Shown here piece after piece: positions 22,015 through 33,072 of a DNA stretch of 64,000 nucleotides; position 1 is the first letter of the stretch, and every line of letters starts with the position of its first letter. Source of the DNA: Cyanophora paradoxa (taxonomy: Eukaryota > Glaucocystophyceae > Cyanophorales > Cyanophoraceae); contig QPMI01000411.1 in the NCBI GenBank assembly GCA_004431415.1, positions 248,001 to 312,000 of the forward strand, read 5' to 3'. Made by a program: the position numbers and the translations under genes. The notes beneath the pieces are model-generated. The model was not told the origin of the DNA. It worked only from the letters and a program-made list of their open reading frames with translations, and ran no database searches.

Positions 22015-23250
22015 CGAACTACCGTACGCGAGTACGTATAAGTACGATTGGCGCGCCGGCCCCGCGCGCGCGCCGAAGGGCCGGCGCGGCAGCGCCGCGG
22101 GCCGCACATGTCCGCGGCCGCGGCTGCAAGCTGGGGCTGCATGCGCTGTCCCGTGCCGGCGGGCTCGTGCGCGTCCGGAACCCGCCGCGATGGAGAATCG
22201 ATCTAGAGTCCGTGCAGCCTAGGCCTGCATCTGGCGCCGGTGCCAGCAGCCCGAGCGCGCATGCGCGATCTAGATCTGCGGGCTACAAATCCGGTTTCAA
22301 CCACTGAGTCGCCGTATAATACGTAACTGTCGCGCAACTGTCGCGTAACTGCCGCATTGTCCTTCCAGGTGGGTACAGGATCGCGCCGGCGCCGCGGCGG
22401 AAGATGGAACTCTAGGGCAAAGGCTGGGGCCAACTGGACCCAGGGCGAGCTCAAGTCGTTCATCAAAGCTGCAGTCGCAATCGTAGGTCGTCCGCGGAAT
22501 CGCCACGCCGCGCCTCGGTGACGCGAATCACGGCTCGCAGCTGTAGCTCGCAGCCTTTCAGATCGAAGTATTCCTATTCGGAAATTGACGCCGATAGCTG
22601 CTGAGCTTGCGCTGCATCGCCCATCCCATCGACCGTACACGCGTGGCGCATGCGCAGCACTCCAGCATGCACGATGGTCGAATCGTTGTCGTTCGTGGCT
22701 CAGTGATGCATGATCCCGATCAAGCATTCATCTGCCTCCTCGAGAGAAGCGCGCAACCGGCGATGCCGACGTGCTTATCATGATTAGCTGCAGGTTGCAA
22801 TTTGCGCATGCCTCCGTCAGCAAGCAGAGCAACCGGCAGCATAGCCTGTTTCATGATCGATATCAGAGCCTGCAGCTGATACAAGGGGCTTCCGCTTGAG
22901 TGTGGACTCGCAAGCGCTGCAGCTGGCGGCGCGGCACTGTACATGTGGCCCGGAGCCTGCTACCGCGCGCATGGGCGTGGCCGTGACCGCGCGTGTGGCT
23001 TTTGAGAGCAGCCTTCTCAAAGCATCAATAGCCGGCGAGCCGCGTCTGGCCCAGTCACTGAGTCATTTATGCACATGCACGTGTGGCCGCAAGCTGCGCG
23101 CTACGCATGTGCAAGGTCAGTGTCTGGCCCCCTACGCCTCTTTAACAAATCCGTACGCGTGTGACCTGCGAACTCGAAGCTAAACACAAGACCGCAGGTG
23201 CTGACTGCGACCACGAGTACGACCTCCTGCATCGGTGCACGTGGAAACTC
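22015..23250. other. Intergenic 1.2 kb between SNF2 and receptor-kinase genes
   Basis: No exon recognised. Composition drops toward about 55% GC, with many CTGCAG, GCATGC and CAGCTG palindromes. A short direct repeat (AACTGTCGCG, period about 11) lies near 22325-22355. The 3' half should hold the promoter of the receptor-kinase gene. Confidence 0.55.
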
Positions 23251-26200
23251 ATGCCGCGTTTGCCAAAGAACCTTCTCGCGATCGTGCTCAACGCCCTTTT
23301 GGCGTTTGCCCTGCTCCACGATGCTGCATCTCAAGGTGAGCTCGAATCCGATCTTTCCTCTTCCGTGTCACCGCAGCGACGCAAACCCTTACCACCCCCT
23401 TTTATAATTACCTCTTACCTCGAGCTCTAGATCTAAGCCTGATCTCAACTTTAAGCCCCCCTGCTTCTCCGCCACGTGCCGCAATCCCCCCCCCCCCCCT
23501 CCCCCGCGCCCCCCCCCCCCCCCCCCCCCCGCGCCCCAACTCCCCTCCCCCTCTCAATCCCCTCCCCGTCCCTCCCAAGATACCCCCCCATGCCCATCCC
23601 CAATGTAGACCCCATCTCTCCTCCTAGGCCTCCTCCCCACCCCTCCTCAACCACATCCCACCCCTGCCTTTTCAATTCCCGCCCCCCCCCTCCTCCCCCC
23701 CACCCCTTCCTCCCTCCCCCCCCCTCCCCGGCCCCCAAAATCGCTCCCCGCCTGCCTCGCTATCTCCGCTTCCTCTCCGTGATTGAGTCAACTTGTTGAA
23801 CGCCTCACGACCCCGCTCAGCTCTTCCCCGCACTCTAGATCTCTCGTACTCCATTACCCTCCTCTCTGCAGCTCTCTGCAGCTCTCTGCAGCTACATTTA
23901 GTTCCACACCAAACATGGATTAATTGCAACTGCCTATGCGCGGTCAATGTCGCAGCGCCACCGCCCCTTATGTTCTGGACTGCACCCGCATGCATATGCG
24001 CAGCTGATCATCACCTCGCCGTAGATTACGCGGTGACAGCGGCCAGGTTCGGCGCACCGGCGGAATTCCTCCCGCGATCGATAGCGAGCGGCGTCCTCTT
24101 CCGAAACCGGACGAGTTCGAGTGCAACGCTGGAGCTGGCAGTCGTTGGTGGCAAGATTGCAGACGGATCTGGGCGTGACACGTTCGCTCAGGAGATCTGG
24201 ATCATCAATACAGGTGACCAGGCTAGCGCTTGCGCTCTAAGATAAACTCGCCGGTGCGATTTCTGGGCCACTCACGAACATTCGCATTCCGCGCCTGCGA
24301 CGAGCAGAAACTCGCGAGTGGAGGCTCTCTACAACGTCCATCCCTCCGGCAGTGTATGTCAGACACCCTCAGTGCGCGTGGGACGGCGACGACAGCATCT
24401 ACTGCTACGCATACGGCCGTGGTCAGACCTGTCGGCTCTCTGATGACATTCTGCGCATGCGCGGAAGCGCGTGCCTCCGGATCCCTGATGTGTCCCGTTG
24501 ACCTTTTGGCCTTTTTCAGCTCCAGGTAATGAGGCGGAGACATTCCCCTTGTTCTGGAGAAATAGTATCTCGACGGAGCGGAATGAAAGCATCAGAGCTC
24601 TTCCTGCAGCAAACTCGCTCCGCACGAGCCACTGCACTACATTCTATGCGGGCAACTTCTGGATGGCCACGGGCGAAGGACCCGCGTCTCTCGTGGTAAA
24701 CACTCCATACGGCTTTTTCAACGACCTCCTCCGGTACGGTCCCGAGTCTATAGCTCTGGGTCCCTTGTCGAACCGAATTCTGCTTTCCTCTTTGCTGCAG
24801 ATTTTCTGTCGAGTCGCAAACCTGGGCTGTCGAAATCGAGAACGGAAACAGTGATATGGCGCCCCGCTACAAAGCTGCATGCGGGCGGCTAGGTGAATCA
24901 TTTGGATTCGGCATCTTCACCATTCTGGCCATCAATCCTATGTATACGTCTGCATGTGCATTCTTTGAATCATCCGAGTACAGGTTCTCGCTGGTACTTT
25001 GTTGGAGGTTTCCTTCCGGGTGCACCCCTGTGCTGCGATGGTCTCATCCACGATACCAATGTGTAGTGAGCCGCTTAAGCGTCGTATTCGAGTCGAAGTG
25101 ACCATCCCCTATACGTAGCTATGTTGATCTGGCGGCCTCGACCAAGCGCTGGGTTCTCCTGTCGAACCTCACGAAGGTCGTCCCTCAGGAGAATTGGGGC
25201 TTCAACTTCCTAGAGCTATGCCAGGGTCTCCTTCTCTTGCCCTCTGGTAAGAAGCTTCTATACGCGTTTCGGTTTGAATTCCTTGACAGCTCTGCAGCTT
25301 ATCTGTTGCCGGTTGAATATTGGGGCGATCACGAAGGCTTTATCCTGCTGAATCCTGCCGGTGAACCACTTCATTCTCATATATATCTCATCAAGAATTC
25401 TTTATTGTTATTATTCCATCCTTCACCCCTTCATTCTCGCCCCCCTTATTCTTTCTTCTCGGCCATTGATCAGGATTCGCTTTCCGCCTTTATTATTATT
25501 CTTCACCATTTTATTCTGGAGGCCTTCATTCTTTATTAGGCTATTGACTCGCTTCCCGCCATGCATCCGCAGATGGAACAGTGGAGAATGTGTACAAGCA
25601 GGCAAGCAATGAGTTCGCAAGGTTAGGTTTCGAATATGCGGTGGCTACATACGACGTCGACGTCGATGCCACGGGCCAGTCCGCCTGCAAGCTGTTCGTG
25701 TTGAAGCGTTTGGTTCGGATGACAGAGCTCGGAGGTCTAAACTTTTTATTATACCTCTTTTCCCAGAATTGCTGCCGGAGTGAATCTGGGCGGTTTGTAC
25801 GAGCCGTACACAGGTGCTCTAGTAGAAGTGACAGGTGCGCGCGCGTGCTCTGATGTCGGAGCTCGGATCCCTTGGCCGAGCGCTCGCGGCTTTGCCTCTC
25901 ACACGTTGACCTCCCAGTGAACGTACCCGCGGTGACAGCGACCTGGTCAACCCCCTCCGCCGGCCAGATCGTCCAGAGAGGCTCAAGCGTGAGCACTCAC
26001 ATTCAGCCGCGCGCTCTGTTAGACCTGGTACTGTGTCACCAATGCCGTGTCTTTGGTCTGTCGCATTACAGCTGCGCGCGGTGGCTTCTTCCCTGAGGCG
26101 TGCATTCGGACCCGCATCGGTTGTTCTGACTGCCGCCGACAAAACCACGCCGCCCTCTGAGGTGAGAGCCCGATCACGAACCGCTTCGTAATCCCAACAT

Positions 26201-29200
26201 GAATATTTTGCTCTCACATCCTAATTCTGTGTGCGCGATTGCATTAGCACGTGTTCTTTTCTTCGGTCACACTCGCGAAAACCGGAGCGGACTTCACTGT
26301 GGCGATCCCGCTCGGCGTGAATGGTGGCTCCTACCGGATCCGCCTGCAACCGGCGAGCGGGAGCAGTCTTCAGACGCCGGCGTTCACGATTCCTTCCTGT
26401 GCGTTCATATATGCATCGCTTGCTAACCGCGGCCGCGAATCGTTTGTTATGTCGCTCATGATCAGGCTGACGTCGAAATGAATGCCGATCAGGGAGCCTA
26501 CTGGAGCTGAGCTCGTGGGCCGCGGGGTACGAGACCTGGGCGAACGCGTCGCTCGCGCTCCCGTGGAGTGCGGCGGCCTGGTCGTTCCCCCTCGAGGCGC
26601 ACCTCCTCCCGAGCCGCCAGAGCGAGATCCTCGTGCGCTGCCCTCCGGTTTCGCCATCGTCCGTGTTGCTTTTCTGAACGAGCGCATCGCCATCAGTCTT
26701 GGAATGGAGTCGTTCTGCACAGCACGTATCTGGACATCTCCCAATCCAACGCGGGAACCATGACTTTCGAGCTGCCCTCCAACACAACGGCTGGCGACTA
26801 CGTGATCCGCATTGTGGACGTGTCCGTCCCAACCATTCGTTCTCACAGGCTGACGAACTACTTCGTGGTCAAGCCCTCGGGTCCGTGCAACGCAATCGAT
26901 AAACTGGCTCTTCCTTTCCCTGACGACGAGTGAATATGCTTTGATGTAGGTGCCAACGATCCGCCGACTCTGGTGTGCTCGACAGCTGCGACAAGCCCAA
27001 CAAGCATCAGCGTCATCTGCAGCTTTGCGAAGATGCGTGGATTCGCATCTCTCACCCCAAACTGCACTGCTCCGCCAGGAGGGCTGTTCGCTGGGCAGCA
27101 CTTCGCCCGCTCCATCGCTGTGACAGATGCAGACTCTGCGCGCACAGCCATCGGCATTAGAGTGCCTTTGACGTACACGGGCTCTTACGCCCTCAACTGC
27201 TCAGTAAGAGCGCTCGCATCCCTTGGGCAGTCACTCGCTCACGAAAGCGCTGGATTGGCACTCGTCCCTCCTGGTGCGCCTGTGCATGCGCTGGCTGCCC
27301 TCGGCATGTTGATATAAGCGACTCGATCCGCAGCTGCGCCCGTGGCGCCATTGCAAACGTACATCTTCGAGATCCGCCCGATTGCAAATACGTACAGTGG
27401 ACGGATAGCTGTGAGCGTCCGCTTCGCAAAGGGACAGAGCGTCGCGGCGGTGGAGGTCGTCTGCTCGGGCCTCGGGGGTCCGTTCGCAAGCAACGCAACA
27501 GCGACGGATGCCGATATGCCGGAGTACGGTTTCAATGTTCACTTGCAGGCCGCAGCATACTTCAACGAGAGCTACGCCGCAACCTGCCGGTCGCGCGTGC
27601 GAGCTTCCACGGGCCTGGCGTCCGACTGGGTATCAATCCCAACGGTGACGATGGATCCGGGTGCGGGCCGATCATCTGCATTCTGCCGACGAGCTGCCCT
27701 GTGTCTCAATCTGACATGGTGCTTTGCAATTGGGGGCTGCCACAGCTCCTCCGTGGACGCCCGAGGCCCAAGTCGTTTCCGTCAACGCAACTAGCGTCAC
27801 GTTGCAAGTGAAATTCATGGCGAATCAGAGCGTGGTGAGAGTGCTGGCTCAGTGCTCAAGCATGCAGCACTATGCCTCCTACCCTGGCTGGGTCGGTGGT
27901 GAATACCACACGTACGCTGCGGTGACGGACGGCATGGCTTCGGGGGTCAACCTCACCGTGGGCGTTCCGCCCTCGTACAGCGGCAGTCTCCAGATGATTT
28001 GTTTAGCACGCGTGTTTTCTTTCTTGGATCAAATTTCACAGCTACCAAATTTGTTTTTTTCGCCCATTCCGGTGACAACACTTCCAGCAGGTCGGGGCCG
28101 TCTTTGATTCTCAACGATTTGCTCTTGATCCCATATACACTCCACCCCTGAGCTTTTGGGTGGGGATTCGCAGCTGCTCCAGGGGCTCCACTGGAGGTGG
28201 CTGTCATCTCCATCAACGCGACACAGGCGGTCGTTCGCGTGCGCTTCGCTACAGACCAGAGTGTGGAGTTGGTGGAGCTGGAGTGTCTGGGAGCGGGCGT
28301 CCCTTCCGCGCACGCTTTCAACGTCTCTGCAACGGATCCACAGGTGCCGGCGGGAAGCGTCACCTTTTCCATGGGAGTCGCTGCCACTTCGGAGGGCAGC
28401 AACTCTGAGCTCAGCTGCGCGGCGCGCGTCCGATCTTCAGCAAACTTGACGTCGCCCTGGACCTCGATGGCTCCGGCGACGATACCGCCAGGTGCGCCGA
28501 GGCGGTTTCGATTCCCTGCGCGCGAGCGGCGCGTGCCCTGTCTCACGATCGCGCGCGCTTCTCCAGTTGCGCCATTGGCGCCTCTGGATGCTGCCATCGT
28601 CTCCAAGAACGCTACGCACTTGGTGGTACAAGTACAGCTGAACGTGGGCCAGAGCGTGGCAGCAGTGGAAGTCAAGTGCACATCTGGTAATGCGGCGAAC
28701 GATGCAACTGCGACGGCGACGGGTGTTGCATCGTTTTCCGTCAATGTCAGCGTGCTCTTCGTTCCGGGGTATGGTGGCGGCTACGAGCTCAGTTGCTCGG
28801 CGCGAGTGCGAGCACCGACGGGCCTGACTTCGGAGTGGACAGCGGCCGGAGCCACGCATGTGCCTGCAGGTCTGAGCCAACTGCATAGCTTTTGAAAGCT
28901 AGCGCTACTCTCCCTGCGCACTAGACTCATGCTCGTACTTTCCCGACGCAGCTGCGCCGCGGGCTCCACTGGACGTGACAGTCATACCCTCGACCGCGAC
29001 GCGTGTGGTGGTGCGGGTGCAGTACTCGTCCGGCCAGAGCGTGGCGGCGGCGGAGGTGGAGTGCTCCGGTTATGGCGGCCCGTATGCGGCAAACGCGACG
29101 GCAAGCAGCGCCGCATCGTCAAGCGTCGAGTTGAGCATTCCGGTCGTGCCGTCGTACGGCAGCGGCTACGCGTTGAGCTGCGCGGCGCGAGTGCGAGCGA

Positions 29201-32200
29201 CAACGGGTCTGGCGTCAGAGTGGACCTCGGCGGCCCCAGCCCTCCCGTTTGAGCTTCCCTCGAGCTCGCCGACGCCGACAGCTCCCCCATCCCCGTCACC
29301 TTCATCGCCGGCGCCGACAGCTCCCCCATCCCCGTCCCCTTCTTCGAGCCCTGCGGCTCCACCGAAACCAACGCCCTCCGCGTCGCCGTCAATATTCGCC
29401 ACGCCCTCGAGCTCCGTGCCGACACCAAGCCCGACGGGCGCCGCAACGGTCTCGTCCGTGACCGTCACGTTCTGGCTGTCGGTTCCCGCGACGCGCGAGG
29501 AGTGCCAGACGTACATGCAACGGCACACGCCCGCGTCCGTGTCTCAGGGGTTTGCTCGTCTACTGGCGACCGCTCTCCGATCGGATTTTGACGAAGTGCG
29601 CTCTCGTCCCTTTCGTTCTACCCTGTTTTCTTCTGCAAGCAACGCGGGCCGCAGCGACGGGTGAAGATCGCCGACATTCAATGCGGGTCGATCATGTTTC
29701 GCGTTCAGGTGCGAATGCTTTCGAAATGAATCGAGGATGCCTGCTAGTGTCGCACGCAACTGCTCGTCGGCGACCGCCTAACGCGGCAACCGTGTGTGCT
29801 GCGCAGGTTCTGGAAGCCGCATCCGCGTCGTCGGCGGCGTCAGCTTCTGCAGCGCTCCCGGACGCTCTGATCCTCGAGACGGTTGCGAACCTCACGCGCG
29901 CGGGCCAGTTGCTCATGCCCGGGCTCGACGACCGGCCCGTCTCCGTCCTTTTCAACGCCTCGTTCGCGGCGGGAGTGCAGCCAATGGGCGCCGCCGGCGA
30001 GGCGCTCGCGCGCGGCGAGAGCATCTCGTCGTCCGGGCAGCAGCAGCAGCAGCCGTCCGCCGGGCAACCTGCCTCGACGCCGGGCTCCGCCGGGGTGTCA
30101 GGCGGCGGCGGCTCGCCTGTCGCCGCCGCCGCGGGCGCTGCGGCCGGCGCAGGCGTCGTCGTGGTCGCGGTCGCTGTGTGCTTCGCCGTGTACTGGAAGC
30201 GGAGGCGCCTGTACGCCAACGATCAGTCCGGCGATGTTGCCAACGCGCCTTTGTTCTTCTCCACCGATCCGCCGGACTGGATCCTGCAGACGGTGAGCGT
30301 GTTGAGCTCGGCCAGCGATGGCTCATCGCCCAGCGTCTGGGTCCGTCTCCTGCCCACGCAGCGGGCCGCTCAGCGCCCCCCGCCCCTCACGTGCAGCAGA
30401 TCGAGTTGCCGCCGCTGAACGAACAGGAGGAGCTCGACCTGCTCGGACGACAGCAGCCGGCGGGCGCCTTCGGCGGAACCAACGCAGCGCTCGGCGCAGA
30501 CGCGAAGGACATGACGCTTGTGCAGCGCGCCGGGCTCTTCCCTCCCAAACCAGTCTCGGAGGAATTGCTGAAAGCCGTGCGGGAGCCGCTCAGGTGTCTC
30601 GGAGAGGGCGCCTTCGGCCGCGGTGCGTCGTGCTCCCTCGCTTTGCTGTACATATTCTCGCGATGAGAGCCTGCTCCACGCAGTTTATGCCATTTCCCTG
30701 CCCGAATCGGCGGCCACCTGGCTCCGCGGCGAGGCGGGGTTTGGTGGGCGCGGCGCGGCGTCGGCGTCGGTATATGTATCGTTCGTCGCGGGTTCGAGTG
30801 CCGACGCTTCCGACGCCCCACCCCGGATGATCAAGCGAGCCGTCAAAGAGGTCTCCCTGAGCAACCTCCAGGCGCGTAAACGCGGGCTCGAGGAAGTGCT
30901 CGAATCGGCAATGAACTAAATTTAAAGCCGCGCATACCGCAGATCGCCGCGCGCGAAATCCACGGGGCCCGTCTGCAAAAGGTGCTCCCCATTGCTGTAT
31001 CGTCGAAGCGGGCCTAACGTTAACTGACATCCGCGCTCTCGCCAGTCATGCAACCACCCGAACGTCCTGCGCTGCGAAGCCCTGTTCACGGATCGCCTCA
31101 AGCTGTACATTGGTGCGTGTTATCCTCGTGCGGGATACACCGCCGGCGCCAGCGCCTATTTTCGTGTTTCTTTGTATTCTCATCCGAATGCGTCGCAGTG
31201 CTGCCGCTTGCTGAGATGTCGCTGAGCGCCATGATCGCCTCCTGCGGTGTGCTCCCCTCGCACCTCGTCACGTCCTTCGCCCTGCAAATCGCCTCGGGTC
31301 CGTCCTCGCCGCTCGAGCTCGACGCACCGCCGGCTCGTGGCAATGTACATGTTCTCGGCCGACCGGCGCCGGGCTTGGCGCAGGGATGGCGTACCTGCAC
31401 CACGAGCTGCCGCGGCCGGTCGCCCACCGCGACCTCAAGCCCCAGAACATCCTCGTCTTCCGCGGCGTGCGTGCTTTGTTGCAGCTGCTACGACGGTGGT
31501 TTTTCACACGCGCGCGCGCCATCAGCGCGATGGCTCGGAGCCGCAGCTGCTCGTCGGAGATTTCGGTGCGTGAAGCAATCGTGCCCCTAAGCTCACGATC
31601 GGTTTTATGACAGGTATCCTCGCGCTCTCTGCTAATTACAAGGTCGATTCCCCCGCGCAGGCATCTCAAGGCACGTTGAGACAGCAATGTCCCTTCGCGG
31701 CACCTTGTGCGCTTCAATCTGAAATTTCCCATGGCCATCAAACAAAGATCTAGACCCATCTTTCATGATCATCAAGTAGAGCGCTAGAACCCTTCAACCC
31801 GTTCGAATTCGCATCCATGCACCAACGCTCTGACAGGATCTATCTCCCACCCGAGACCTACACGAAGAACGACCCTGCCAAGGCCGACGTGCGTTGCATG
31901 TGGCGGCTCGAGCTTGCCGTTCCGCGCTGGCGCGCCGACGCGTGCGTGTGCGCACAGATCTGGGCCTTCGGCATCGTCCTCATGGAGATGGCGACGGGGG
32001 GGAAGCCGTACGGGGGCGCCGCCATCGGCCCCGAGCACCTGGTGAAGGGGCAGCCGTTCCCCCGCTCGGCCTTCGGCGCCGTGCCGGAGCGGCTGCGGCC
32101 CCTCGCCCGCTCCTGCCTCGCCTTCGACATGAAGAAGCGCCCCAACTTCCTGTGCGCCCGTTTTTCTAGATCCGCGCGACGCGGTCATAACTTTGACCTT

Positions 32201-32493
32201 GGCGGTCGCGCAGGGAGATCCGCCGGACGCTGGAGGGCCTCCTGCAGCAGCCGGCGGCGCACGCGTCCTCTGCGATCTCGCCGCTGCAAGCAGCCGCAGC
32301 CGCAGGCGTGCACGGGAGCTCGGGCTCGAGCGCTTCTCCACCCGCGCCATGGCCAGAGCCAGGGGCGGCGAGCTTGGGCTTGAGCTTGGGGCTGCCGGTT
32401 GCAGGCCCCCTCGACAGTCGCCACCTCGACGCAGCTGCAGGCGCCGACGCCGTCTTCACCCCGGATCCGTCAATGCCCGCGGGGTATCAGTAA
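23251..32493 (+). CDS. Receptor-type Ser/Thr protein kinase with Kre9-like and six-repeat ectodomain
   Basis: Begins with a signal peptide (MPRLPKNLLAIVLNALLAFA...). Ectodomain exons at 23.9-26.9 kb include Kre9/KNH1-like pieces (TATWSTPSAGQIVQRGSS; TMTFELPSNTTAGDYVIRIV). Six one-exon repeats of 101-115 residues follow (26950-27273, 27334-27660, 27746-28090, 28174-28491, 28567-28869, then from 28953), each with motifs like QSVAAVEV.CSG and LSCAARVRATTGL.SEWTS. Then comes a Pro/Ser stalk and the transmembrane helix AGAGVVVVAVAVCFAVYW before KRRRLY. Kinase motifs: LRCLGEGAFGRG, RAVKEVSL, HPNVLRC, HRDLKPQNILV, VGDFG, IYLPPE and IWAFGIVLMEM. All catalytic residues I can check are present, so it should be active. 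The start (23251) and stop (32491-32493) are linked by inference across many exons; it could be split into two genes. The ectodomain half is markedly less GC-rich than its neighbours. Confidence 0.78.
23486..23532 (+). repeat. Long C-rich tract in first intron
   Basis: C runs broken by TC and GC, within a roughly 250-bp almost pure pyrimidine segment (about 23450-23780). It lies in the first intron of the receptor kinase and is C-rich on the sense strand, like other runs in the window. Confidence 0.8.
23863..23892. repeat. Three tandem copies of CTCTCTGCAG-like 10-mer
   Basis: CTCTGCAGCT is repeated with period 10 within the first intron of the receptor-kinase gene. Each copy creates a potential YAG acceptor. 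Confidence 0.75.
26950..29240 (+). repeat. Six tandem ectodomain repeats, one exon each, all phase 1
   Basis: Exon lengths for the first five are 324, 327, 345, 318 and 303 nt, all multiples of three. Every donor splits a codon after its first base (for example CCG|G, CCA|G) and every acceptor resumes with CT/TT to give Ala or Val before Pro. Conserved positions include NAT, QSV..VEV.C, and Y.LSC..RVRA..GL.S.W. The topology and Cys pair suggest an FN3- or Ig-like beta sandwich. Confidence 0.88.
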
Positions 32494-33072
32494 ACGCCGT
32501 GTTCTAAAGATTTGGATGGTTCCGGCACCCGCTTTAAAGATTTAACGATTATGCTTTTCTTGAATTCAATTGATATCTATTGAATAGATATCAAAGAATC
32601 TAATATTATGTATACGTATGCATACGCGTGTGACCTTCCAGGCCCTCTCTTTCAATCTAGTACTAGTTATGCGATTGTTTCGAATCCGAAGTTAGTTTAG
32701 TTTGTTAAATAGTCCTAGTCCGAAGCCTTGACGTCGACGAGCTGATCATCACGTCGTCGCGCGGCAGTAGTTCTTTTCTTGATCAGCGCGACGTCGACTT
32801 CTTTAGCTAGTATCATAGTATTAGTCGAGAGATCGATGATATCGATCCTGTTACTAGTATTTCTACCCGCAAAGGATGCGACGTCGACTGGATTGTTGAT
32901 TAACGAATCGATTTTTCACATTTTAGCTGATATCGCGATCGATGGCACATATGCATCGAAACCGAAGACAGCCGCTCTCCGACGGTCTAAAGCGGGTCTA
33001 GATCTGTCTACAGACTCTGAGAGATGAAAGGTGGAATTCGAAGGGCGGGGAAGGGGGCGGCGGGGGGCGGCG
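32494..33072. other. AT-rich, palindrome-dense gap between convergent genes
   Basis: No gene seen. Both neighbours end here (receptor kinase from the left, CorA-type gene from the right). Unusually dense in six-base palindromes (GATATC, GTCGAC, TGATCA, ATCGAT, ACTAGT, CATATG) and much less GC-rich than the genes. Confidence 0.6.
32570..32594. repeat. 25-bp palindrome with 12-bp arms
   Basis: TTGATATCTATT and AATAGATATCAA flank a single G, giving a perfect inverted repeat just after the receptor-kinase gene. Confidence 0.9.

Noticed and set aside
23251-32493. Splitting the receptor kinase into a secreted protein and a separate kinase
   Set aside because: Repeats, stalk, transmembrane helix and kinase follow in order with in-frame phase-1 joins and no internal promoter-like gap, though cDNA would be needed to exclude a split.
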